Program-made: the position numbers and the translations under genes
The notes under the pieces: generated by a model
The model's database searches: none
The model's input: the letters and a program-made list of their open reading frames with translations, nothing else
Told to the model about the DNA's origin: nothing
Shown here: positions 56,041 through 64,000 of the stretch, piece after piece
Layout of the letters: each line of letters begins with the position of its first letter
Position numbering within the stretch: position 1 is the first letter of the stretch
Assembly (NCBI RefSeq): GCF_016920785.2
Contig: NW_024609846.1
Span: forward strand, 85,879,816-85,943,815
Source of the DNA: Ixodes scapularis
Lineage: Eukaryota; Arthropoda; Arachnida; Ixodida; Ixodidae
DNA: 64,000 nucleotides
Reading direction: 5' to 3'

Positions 56041-59000
56041 ATGGATAGGCTGAAACAGAAGCGAAAAGCCCTGCGTTCACAGGTAACAAAGCTGCTGACG
56101 GAAATCGATACAGCTACCCAAACCGAACTGCCGATTGAGGAAGAGCTCAACGTCTTACTGACTCGTCTCAACGCGCTACATGGTCAGCTTACCGAAACGG
56201 ACTCTGCCCTCGAACCATTGTTGGCAGCAAGTGACATCGAACAAAAGTATGCTCGGACCGTCGAGTACAGCGATCGTATCGTCACCTACTCGGCAAGACT
56301 GACCTTCAAGGTGCGGACCCTACGCGAAAGAGCGAGTACAAGCGGTGAAGAAATCACAACAAACCACCGCAGTCCCACTTTGTCAGTCAAGGTCAAGCTA
56401 CCAAAACTTGAACTCTTGAAATCTAACGGACAACGTCAACAATGGCAGCCCTTCTGGGAGCAGTTCGAGCAGGTCATCCATGGTAACCCAGAACTGTCAT
56501 CAGCCGAGAAGTTCCACTACCTCAGATCTGCGTTGTCGGGAGAGGCTGCTGCAGCGATTGCCAGATTGCCACCAACGGCCAGCTGTTCTGAAGATGCGCG
56601 GGAGATCATAAAGTCCCGTTACGGCGACGAGACGCTGCTAGTAGATGACCACATGATGAAACTAGCAGAACGGCAGCCAGTTCGGACTTCGCAAGACGTT
56701 CGAGGACTACGACAACTACACGATGACCTCCAAGCGCATATAAGAGGACTCAAGTCTCTAGGGGTTAACGAAGATTCTTATTCGACTCTCCTTTGCCCGC
56801 TTGTACTTCTGCTGATTCCAGAAGATCTTGTGCTAACCTTCAACAGAAATGTCGTTCGGAAGAAAGAACAGCGTCGCCCGGAAGATGTGGCTGTAAACAC
56901 GGCTGGCGAAGGAAACCAACACGCTGTAGAACAGTCCCAGCTAAGGCAACTACCATCACTTATGCAATTTCTGAGAATTGAAGTTGAAAGTAAAGAAAGA
57001 ACGGCAGTCCCAAAAAAACCAGAATCAGGAGGCATAAGAAGTAAAGCAGGAAAAGAGAGTGGAGTAGCATCTCGTGCAGCAAAGCACAATTCAAAACCAT
57101 GGACAAAAGGAACGGCCGCGACACTTCTACAGAAAAGTGACAAGCAGAGCTGTGTTTTCTGCAAGTCAGCAGACCACGAGACAGAGCTGTGCACAACAAC
57201 GATAGGTCTTCCCGAGAAGAGGAAGATTTTAACGAGCTCGGGAAGATGCTTCAGGTGCACGAAGAAAAACCACCTGGCCAAACAATGCAGGAAAAATATT
57301 TCTTGCTCCAACTGCCAAGGTCGACACGCATCAGTCATGTGTGACCCAAGGTTCTTGTCAAGCTCAAGATACGACAAAGGCAGACAAGAGGAAAAACTGA
57401 CTTCTGCTGGTCCAATGGCCCTACAATCTACGATTGAAGACGGGGTCAACAAAACCGTCCTCCTGCAAACAGCGACAGTGTGGAGCTTGGGACTGAAACA
57501 GCGCATCCTTGTAAGAGTGCTATTCGACGGCGGAAGCCAGAGGTCTTTTGTCACAGAACTACTCTCACGAAAGGTCAGATGCAAGCACCTGGGAAACGGA
57601 AGACTGACGGTAGGAGCATTTGGCGACCACACGACAGAACGAAACTTTCGCAGAGTTCTTGTGACTCTTGAAAATCAGAGAGGTGAAGTTTTCCGTTTGG
57701 AAGCTCTTGAGACAAGCCGTATTTGCGGTCAACGATTGCCCTATGCAAGGGAAGAATTGCGCCGCCAACTGGAAAAAATGGGATACACGGCCGCGGACTT
57801 CTGCGAAGCTGAGGGGCCCAACGGCGTGGACATACTGATTAAAGGCGATTGCTATTGGAACTTCGTCACGGGCCAAGTTAGGAGACTTGACGCAAAACTT
57901 CGAGCAATCGAGACGTCGCTTGGCTGGACCGTACACGGTCCAACAGAACTTTCAGCATCTGTCATCAAGAGCTCACAGATGGTCCTTCTCAACGCAACGA
58001 CAAACAACATGGATGCATCTGAAATAATGCAAAGGTTTTGGAACCTTGAATCGATTGGTATAACCGACGAACCTCATCCAGAGACAGAACCCGTGATCGC
58101 GTCTTACAAAGAAACAGTTAAGAAGATCGGTCTTCGGTACGAGGTGGCCCTCCCGTGGAAACCCGTAGTGAACTTAGACGATAACAAACAAGTTGCGGAG
58201 AGGAGGCTTCAGCAGCTAACAAGGAAGTTAACTCAGAACCCTAAGTTGATGAGGGACTATGACGCCGCGATTCGGAAGTACACCGAAGGTGGAATGGCAG
58301 AAGAAGTGTCAGATGAGCAGACTGGATCTCGGAAGTTCTACATGCCACACCAATCAGTTTGTCGCGAAAGGAGCACCACCACTAAATTGCGAGTGGTATT
58401 TGACGCTTCTTCCCATAGCAAAATCTCGAAGTCGCTGAACGACTGTTTGGAAAGTGGCCCCAATCTGAACCCGGATATTGTCGTGTTGCTTCTGAGCTTC
58501 AGAAGACATTGTATCGCGCCAGTGGCCGACATCGAGAAGGCGTTTCTTCAGATAAGTATACAAGAAGATGATCGCGATGCGTTACGCTTCCTGTGGTATA
58601 AAACTACCCCACAGGTCGGAAGACCACTTCCTCCAATTCTCATCTGGAGGATGACGAGAGTTCCTTTCGGAACTACATCGAGCCCATTTTTATTGTCAAC
58701 GACGATAAAACATCACCTGGAAACAATGAAGAACGAGTATCCAGACACCGCGGCGCTGCTGCAAGATTCCATTTACGTGGATGACATTCTTACCGGTGCA
58801 TCCAGCGAAGAAGAAGCCACTAAGATCTTCAAGGAATCGACAGCAATTTTCGAGCAAGCGTCAATGAAGCTGCACTGGGTGTCTAACTCGAAAACGCTCC
58901 TAAATGAGGTCGACTCGAATCACCATGAGGAACAACCATTGGGGCAGGTTACGGGAGTTTTCAAGGTGCTGGGACTAACGTGGAACCCTGCCACATACCT

Positions 59001-59172
59001 CTTAACATTTGCACCAGACGATGTTCTGAACTTCGTAGAGAAGCACTCAGAGTTAAAAAGGTTTGTCCTACAGACTACAGCCAGACTCTACGATCCACTA
59101 GGATTCATCGCGCCATTTGTCGTGCGAGCAAAGATCCTATTTCAACAAATCTGGAAACAGAAGATGGAGTAG
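56041..59172 (+). pseudogene. BEL/Pao gag, protease and reverse transcriptase (1043-codon frame)
   Basis: The ATG at 56041 lies 113 bases past the PBS. Residues 1-100 are charged and helical. About 110-270 is the gag-like DUF1759 region (LPKLELLKS, WEQFEQVIHG, AEKFHYLRSAL). Zinc knuckles are CVFCKSADHETELC (371), CFRCTKKNHLAKQC (403) and CSNCQGRHASVMC (422). The aspartic protease motif is at 496 and reads DGGSQRSF, with Gly where Ser is usual. The RT has LRVVFDASSHSKISKSLND, DIEKAFLQI and YVDDI (912). A TAG at 59170-59172 closes the frame although RNase H coding sequence continues directly downstream, so this is a nonsense mutation rather than a natural end. Gag and pol share one frame, as usual in the family. 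Confidence 0.95.
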
Positions 59173-60373
59173 GACGACCTACTGCCTCTTGAGCTGCGCA
59201 GTGAATGGCACCAATGGTGTGCGGATCTTCCATTGCTATGTGACGTCAAGGTGCCATGTTTCTACAGAGGGAGCGACGATCAGGACAAACCTGCACATCT
59301 TTGCCGATGCAAGTCCTCAGGCGTATGGAGCCGTAGCATACGTAACTATGACGAATGATTCCGGCTCCACGACATCCACGATCCTGCTTTGCAAGTCTCG
59401 AGTGGCACCTCTAAAAGAACTTTCTCTTGCGAGGCTAGAACTTTTGGCATGTCTTTTGGCAACCAGACTGAGTGTCTACATTAAGACCAAGCTGCAGGAG
59501 AACATCCACGAAGTGCACTTGTGGACCGATGCGAAGATAGCTCTTCATTGGATCCTCGGAGAAGCAAACGACTGGAAACAGTTTGTAAGAAATAGAGTCG
59601 TTGAAATCCAGCGAAACTCTGAACCTTGCTCTTGGAAACACTGCCCAGGCAAAGAGAACCCGGCTGACCTGGTGACCAGAGGAATCACAGTCAGGGAGCT
59701 GCTCGACAGTAAAGTATGGTGGAAAGGACCTAGCTGGTTAACAGTACGAGAGCGCTGGCCAGAGAAGTCTGAACCGCAAGAATTCAAAATGGAAGAAACA
59801 GAGAAGAAAAAGGTTGCAGCGTTACCCACGGCAACAGCAGACCAAACGATGGTTCCAGAAATTGAGCGGTTTAGCACAGCTATGCGACTTCGGCGAACAA
59901 TGGCGTGGGTACTCCGCTTTATAATGAAGTCTAAAAGAATTAGCGCTCAAACTGGACCATTAACTGGGGAAGAATTGAACAGAACCGAAAAATATATAAT
60001 AAAGAATGTACAACGTAGAGCCTTCGAGCAGGAGATAAAGAATCTTCAAGACGGCAAAAAACTACCGCCAGATTCCCCTATAAGAGACATTTCTCTTTTT
60101 TTGGATAACGATGAAATACTTCGGGTAGAAGGAAGACTACAGTTCTCCGAAAAATCCTTTGAAGAAAGGCATCCCGTTGTGCTGCCAAAAGACGACCACT
60201 TCTCGAAGTTGTTGATAACTGAAGCACATCGTGGACTATTGCACGCGGGAGTGCGTGACACGCTCGTGCAATTGTGGGAGCGATACTGGATCGTGAGAGC
60301 TCGTCAAATGATAAAAAAAGAAATCAAGAAATGCATCGCATGTCAACGGCTGAACGCCAGAAGTCAGAAGTGA
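59173..60373 (+). pseudogene. BEL/Pao RNase H and integrase zinc-binding domain (frame +2)
   Basis: After the premature TAG the first frame continues with LPLELRSEWHQWCADLPL until about 59280. The message then shifts to frame 2, which is open to 60373. RNase H motifs are HIFADASPQAYGAVAY (Asp at about 59306), LARLELLACLLATRL and WTDAKIALHWIL. CPGKENPADLVTRG follows, then the integrase HHCC domain (EAHRGLLHAGVRDTLVQLW ... IKKCIACQRLNA). A second shift near 60365 is needed to enter the integrase core. The product would process the cDNA hybrid and help position integration. Confidence 0.93.
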
Positions 60374-61310
60374 CGGCGCCCTTGCCCGCAGATCGTGTCA
60401 CAGAAGCGGAAGCCTTTGAGGTCGTGGGTGTTGACTTTGCGGGACTCGTATGGGTCACAGCGAGGAAAACAAAGAGGAAGGCATATCTCACGTTGTTCAC
60501 GTGTCCAGTTACTAGGGCAGTACACTTGGAAATGGTACCGGACATGACGGCAGAAACATTCCTGCGTGCGCTCCGACGATTTGTATCAAGAAGAGGCGTG
60601 CCAAGGGTGATCTACTCTGATAATGCGTTGGCATTTAAGAGAAGCAAGAAAGACTTAAGCGAGCTTTGGAATGTTCTACGAGATGAAGAAGTGCGGAATT
60701 ACTTCGCAAGCAGCAGGATACAATGGAAGTTCATTGCAGAACGTGCCCCGTGGCGGGGCGGATTTTATGAGCGTTTGATCAGGTAAGTCAAGAACTCTTT
60801 GAAGAAAGCCATCGGACGAAGAGTCCTGACAGAAGAAGAGTTAGTGACTCTCCTCACTGAGGTGGAAGCAATCATCAATTCTCGACCATTGACCTAAGCG
60901 TACAGTGAAGCGCAAGAGCCTCAGCCACTATCACCGTCGCACTTCACGACAGGGAAAAGACTTACGTCGTTACTAAAACCGTCCGACTCCGACTTGCAAA
61001 ACGGAGACGCAGAATCGCTGCGAAGGCTCTGGAAACTCAGAGAAGACTTCCTGAAAGAGTTCTGGCAACGATGGTCAAAGGAGTACGTAACGGAACTCCG
61101 ATCACTGTACAAGACAAGGAGGTCAAACCGACATCTCAAAGTTGGGGGCCTGGTTATTCTTCACGAAAGCCAGCATCACGCCAGCTCTGGAAGATGGGAG
61201 TTGTGAAAAGTTGTTTTCCAGAAGAGACGGAAGAGTGCGAGTCTGCGAGATCCGACTTCCCGCTGGTGCAGTTGTAAAACGACCAATACAACTTGTGTAC
61301 GGGCTAGAAA
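60360..61310 (+). pseudogene. BEL/Pao integrase core and C-terminal DUF5641-like region
   Basis: Frame 1 gives TAPLPADRVTEAEAFEVVG, VDFAG (first catalytic Asp, codon 60433), VIYSDNALAF (second Asp, codon 60619) and RGGFYERLI (catalytic Glu, codon 60769), so the DDE triad is present. In-frame stops follow at 60784-60786, after RPLT near 60897 and after GRWEL near 61204. Between them coding continues: LTEVEAIINS, HFTTGKRLTSLLKPSDSDLQ and SLRRLWKLREDFLKEFWQRW, which is the DUF5641-type tail usual in Pao. These nonsense codons inactivate the integrase. Confidence 0.93.
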
Positions 61311-61335
61311 GTGGTTAAAAATGAACTTTGTTTCC

Positions 61336-61348
61336 TTTTGGGGGTGGA
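61336..61348 (+). promoter_or_regulatory. BEL/Pao polypurine-like tract
   Basis: TTTTGGGGGTGGA ends exactly at the 3' LTR start. The purine run is broken by a T. Confidence 0.6.
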
Positions 61349-61532
61349 TGAAGAAACCCTTCAGCGGAGCGGGAAGAAGACGAGGAAGTTCGGGGACTGG
61401 GCCCGAGCGCGAGCTACAATTTCTATCTGAGATTTTCGTTCGGAACTGGGAAGTGTGAGTAACGCAGCTACCGGTGATTAAAGTAGTGTTTTTTCTTGTA
61501 GTCATCAACGCTTCGGCTCAATGGTTTCGACA
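61349..61532 (+). repeat. BEL/Pao 3' LTR
   Basis: 184 bp, same length as the 5' copy. Differences were seen at four positions (near 61362, 61391, 61429 and 61466). Confidence 0.95.
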
Positions 61533-61537
61533 CCTTT
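61533..61537. repeat. 5-bp target-site duplication of BEL/Pao, right
   Basis: CCTTT, identical to 55719-55723. Confidence 0.9.
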
Positions 61538-61717
61538 ATATTTCTTCTTCCTCCCCAGTCCAGTTTCGCTTTCTGTTTCAAGCGGTTGCATTTTCTGTCC
61601 TTATTAAAAATAAACGTGATACTGTAGCAAAATATCGATTGGGTAGACTCCCGACACCATAATGAATCGAGTGGCAAAAAGTACAAAAATATTTTGGGGG
61701 GTGTCAGTGTCCTTTTA

Positions 61718-62464
61718 CAGCAGTTTCTTCTCATGTGGCTGTCCACTAGACCAGAAAGTGGAGAGGAAGTAGGCAGGGGTCTCCCCAGCAATTGAAATTA
61801 GGAGGGTGTCTCTAAATGTTTAGGGAGGGGGGGGGGGGTATTGACAATAGAGGAGTCGTTGCGAATTAAGGGGTGCCTTCAGAAAAACAAGGGGGAGTGC
61901 CCACCCCTAGGGCTTGTAGGGAAATCACTGAGTGTAGGCTTTTAAATTGTCAGTTTTGAAAACCACCATTCCTTCCTTCTGAAGGGCGGATTCTGTGTTC
62001 AGTTTGAGGAGGGGGAGGTGGGGATAGGGAATGAAGTTTTATTTTTGTGTATCTTTTAAGTGACCAATGTTCGAGCTACAAGAGTGCAGTCGATGTCTGG
62101 TAGCCTGTTTTTTTGTGTTTTTTTTTTTTTCTTTTTGCAGCTGTAGGTCTCTTAGCGGAAGTTCAGTGACGGCTGTAGTCGGCCTCAGGTTTCTTGGTTT
62201 ATGAGTATTTCTGGAAGAAAAGCAAGCAGCTGAGTTTAAGATGTCCCTTTTTCCGTGTCTTTTCCTTCGACTAAAAAGTTCTGCTTTATATGCGGCAGTC
62301 TTGGGCACTGAAAAAAAAATCAATGCTTACCCGCTCGCCTGCACCCCACTGTTGCCAAGCGAGGACCTCACAAAGTAAACCCTGAAGTAAGTAACGAAAA
62401 TGGTGACGAGATCCTACTCTTGCTTAAGTTATTATTTTTATGCATTTTAGAGTTTACCCTCTTA
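61718..62464. other. Spacer without recognisable genes
   Basis: A G-run lies at 61827-61839. At 62108-62140 a long T-run followed by CTTTTTGCAG resembles a strong + strand splice acceptor, but no exon could be followed from it. Confidence 0.35.
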
Positions 62465-62941
62465 TGCCCGTGTCCCACTATACTTCGTCTCACCTTAGCA
62501 TGGACTAACCGCAAAGGCTGTGCAAGCGCGAGCGGCTAGCCTTGATTGCTTTGACTGGAGCACTCGCTGCACGAGAGCTCGTGCAGCCGCCAAGGCTTCG
62601 TCCAAAGCCACTAGCTCGCGCTTTTAGCATGCGCGGCTAACAATAGTCCACGCTAAGGTGAGACAAACTATAGAGCGACATACAGAAACAAAAGACAACG
62701 ACAAGCCTCAAACCAGAGTCCTTCGCGATTTGAGAGGTTTTGTAGAATAAAGGAGGCTATGCTCAAACACGATCATCAACCACGCGAGGGTGACTTTGGC
62801 AGGCTTGCAATCGCTCGTACTTACTTCACGAGCACCGAACGACTAAACGCCTGCCAAAGGTACCATCGCGAGCATGCTGCATGGGTTTGAGGCTTGTCGC
62901 TGTCTTTTGTGTCTGTCGGTCGCTCTAGTGGGACACGGGCA
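62465..62941. mobile_element. MITE with TTA duplication, hosting a second MITE
   Basis: TGCCCGTGTCCCACTA at 62465-62480 and its exact inverse complement at 62926-62941 form the ends. Pairing continues through CAAAAGACA(A/G)CGACAAGCC. TTA flanks both sides (62462-62464 and 62942-62944), as in PIF/Harbinger elements. The left arm is split by the element at 62481-62670. Confidence 0.85.
62481..62670. mobile_element. Foldback MITE nested in the previous element (TA duplication)
   Basis: TACTTCGTCTCACCTTAGCA at the left pairs with TGCTAAGG...GTGAGACAAACTA-type sequence at the right. The flanking TA at 62479-62480 is repeated at 62671-62672, and the host arm continues with GAGCGAC as predicted from the other arm. 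Same family as 42548-42733. Confidence 0.82.
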
Positions 62942-63139
62942 TTAGAGATAAGAGTTCCGAGGACACATAAAAACTCCTTATGAGTTGTGAATGCGAAAGC
63001 ATGAGTGTCGTTCTTCCGCTCCCTTAGTTCCTCTGCGGCGCGCGTACTCGCGTGGACTGCCACGTTTCGTTACAGCCAAGGTAGCGGCCGGCGGCCGATC
63101 GCGTTCTCGTAAAGTGGCCGCGCCGCGCTGAGCACGGCC

Positions 63140-63418
63140 ATGCAGCATCTCCAGAGTTTGCCCGTGCGGGCTCTGCGGACAGGCCCGCTCCTCTCACCGG
63201 CGCCCGGGCCGCTGCGTGCGCATCGCCGCCGTGAAGAGGGCTTCTCTGGTGGCGTTCCTTGGGACTACGCTGCCCGAGAGCCGATGGGAGCCTCGTTCCT
63301 TGAAAATATGATGCGCGCCAGCCAATGGGAGCATATCAATAAGATTTCTGCTACAAACGACAGGCTTCGCTCCTTGGGGACAGGGGAAGGTGCCGTTTGG
63401 CGCGGCTTTACAAGCTGA
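63140..63418 (+). CDS. 92-codon ORF followed by ATTAAA and an A-run; candidate processed gene copy
   Basis: The ATG at 63140 (context GCCATGC) opens MQHLQSLPVRALRTGPLL, which is arginine-rich with no acidic residue before position 32. This resembles a mitochondrial targeting peptide. The rest includes FSGGVPWDYAAREPMGASFL and ENMMRASQWEHINKISATND and ends RGFTS. I do not recognise the family. The leader is CpG-rich. After the TGA come 18 bases, ATTAAA at 63437, and an A-run at about 63461-63475, spacing exactly like a polyadenylated cDNA. That suggests a reverse-transcribed copy with an intact frame, or a real single-exon gene with a genomic A-run. Confidence 0.5.
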   Translation: MQHLQSLPVRALRTGPLLSPAPGPLRAHRRREEGFSGGVPWDYAAREPMGASFLENMMRASQWEHINKISATNDRLRSLGTGEGAVWRGFTS

Positions 63419-63436
63419 TGATGTCGGTCCGCTCCA

Positions 63437-63475
63437 TTAAACAGTTAATTCTTTCACGTTAAAAAAAAAAAAAAA
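63437..63475 (+). terminator. ATTAAA signal and A-run downstream of the small ORF
   Basis: ATTAAA lies about 20 bases upstream of a run of about 15 A. A second A-run follows at 63488-63502. Confidence 0.55.
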
Positions 63476-63789
63476 TTACCTCGCTGGAAAAAAAAAAAAA
63501 AACACGAAAAGAACGCCTGTAATTTTTCGTTTTTGTAAAAACGTAACCAGTTTCCCCGATGCAAGATGGAACGGAGGAATTCCATGGTTTCTTCTAAAAG
63601 GAACGCGTTCCGGAACGCCATTCCGTACAACACTGGAGAGAACAGACTGCGTTGAAACAGGACCGTCTTTGAAGAACTGAATTGTTCCCAAATAGCTTAA
63701 ATATTACGTCATACAACTATATCATGATACACCTTACTCTGGACACCGAGGGAAAAGCAAACCATGTCAAAAGGCTCGCGAAAATTTCT

Positions 63790-64000
63790 GTCACAGAATG
63801 CTAAACAAGATACAGAACTACTGCGCCCAGTATGTGCGTGTATGCGTCATAAATCGTCGCACAATAAAAGGCGAGCACCACTACAAGTAGTTTAAGGGGC
63901 TGCACAACCAATTAAAAGGCTCGTTTCCAACTACGGCGGAAGGAATTGCTATGTTCTGGTGTTCGGAGATCATTTTACCAAATATGCGGAAGTCGATGCA
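63790..64000 (+). pseudogene. Ty3/Gypsy integrase fragment, cut by the window edge
   Basis: The last 55 bases on + read YVLVFGDHFTKYAEVDA, the start of the integrase core with its first catalytic aspartate. Just upstream are CACMRHKSSHNKRRAPLQ, the end of the HHCC zinc-binding domain, and a stop near 63892. One frame change also lies upstream. The rest of the element is outside the window. Confidence 0.8.

Larger units (their letters stand above)
55724..61532 (+). mobile_element. Full-length BEL/Pao LTR retrotransposon (5.8 kb), inactivated
   Basis: Two 184-bp LTRs (four differences by eye, about 98 per cent identity), a TGGTGCCGAAACCCGGGA primer-binding site, gag-protease-RT-RNase H-integrase in that order, a purine-rich tract before the 3' LTR and a 5-bp CCTTT duplication make this a complete element of the Pao type. 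There is no envelope gene. The LTR similarity shows a fairly recent insertion. Nonsense codons and frameshifts show it is now dead. Confidence 0.97.
55347..61717. mobile_element. TIR element hosting the BEL/Pao insertion
   Basis: TTAAAGGGACACTGACA at 55348 and its near inverse complement TGTCAGTGTCCTTTTA at 61702-61717 lie outside the BEL/Pao element on either side. Removing the 5.8-kb insert leaves a segment of about 560 bp with inverted ends of about 15 bases, including a T/A-run near 55666. A TTAA occurs at the left edge and is imperfect at the right. Confidence 0.5.

Overview
The window looks like nuclear DNA from an arthropod with a repeat-saturated genome, most probably a tick. Direct evidence: there is no bacterial-style gene packing. 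Coding sequence is almost entirely transposon-derived (non-LTR, Penelope, Ty3/Gypsy, BEL/Pao, hAT and foldback elements). Poly-C, (AATA)n and CCCTCAC-type simple repeats are frequent, and there is an intact mu-class glutathione S-transferase. The tick assignment is inference from the combination of families and the style of the repeats.

Layout. 1-10.6 kb: an old non-LTR retrotransposon on + (LINE-A) is split by a nearly complete second one on - (LINE-B, 5.6 kb, 14-bp target-site duplication). A TIR element lies downstream. 11.2-18.4 kb: two diverged direct copies of an unclassified 1.1-kb repeat with a small conserved ORF; the second copy is split by a Penelope-like element (RT plus GIY-YIG). 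A Tc1/mariner-like foldback lies between them. 18.4-21.8 kb: a CR1-like LINE in two opposite orientations, split by a 1.7-kb non-autonomous hAT with a perfect 8-bp duplication, next to a 246-bp palindrome. 21.9-25.8 kb: a CpG-rich stretch and a CCCTCAC satellite with a 1.3-kb higher-order duplication. 27.4-33.1 kb: two decayed LTR elements. The second has LTRs, a PBS, a PPT and an acidic internal region of unknown nature, split by a TTAA-flanked TIR element that carries a THAP-domain N-terminus. 33.1-34.2 kb: a 1.1-kb foldback with another foldback at its centre. 34-45 kb: gene-poor, with an LTR-like segment, foldbacks, a CR1 3' end and simple repeats. 45.9-46.9 kb: a decayed non-LTR RT. 47.4-48.2 kb: the GST gene. 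50-54.9 kb: a MITE, a hairpin and a decayed Ty3/Gypsy pol. 55.3-61.7 kb: a full-length but inactivated BEL/Pao element inside a TIR element. 62.5-63.5 kb: nested MITEs and a small ORF followed by an ATTAAA signal and an A-run. The window ends inside a Ty3/Gypsy integrase.

Host genes are few. The GST (47459-48205, -) is the only confident one. The 92-codon ORF at 63140 (+) is a candidate processed gene copy. Most of the biology visible here is transposon stratigraphy: the order of nested insertions can be read from target duplications. No gene set forming a coherent new pathway was found. The least explained items are the conserved ORF in the 1.1-kb repeat, the unusual cargo of the 30-33 kb LTR element, and the repeated nesting of foldback elements inside foldback elements.
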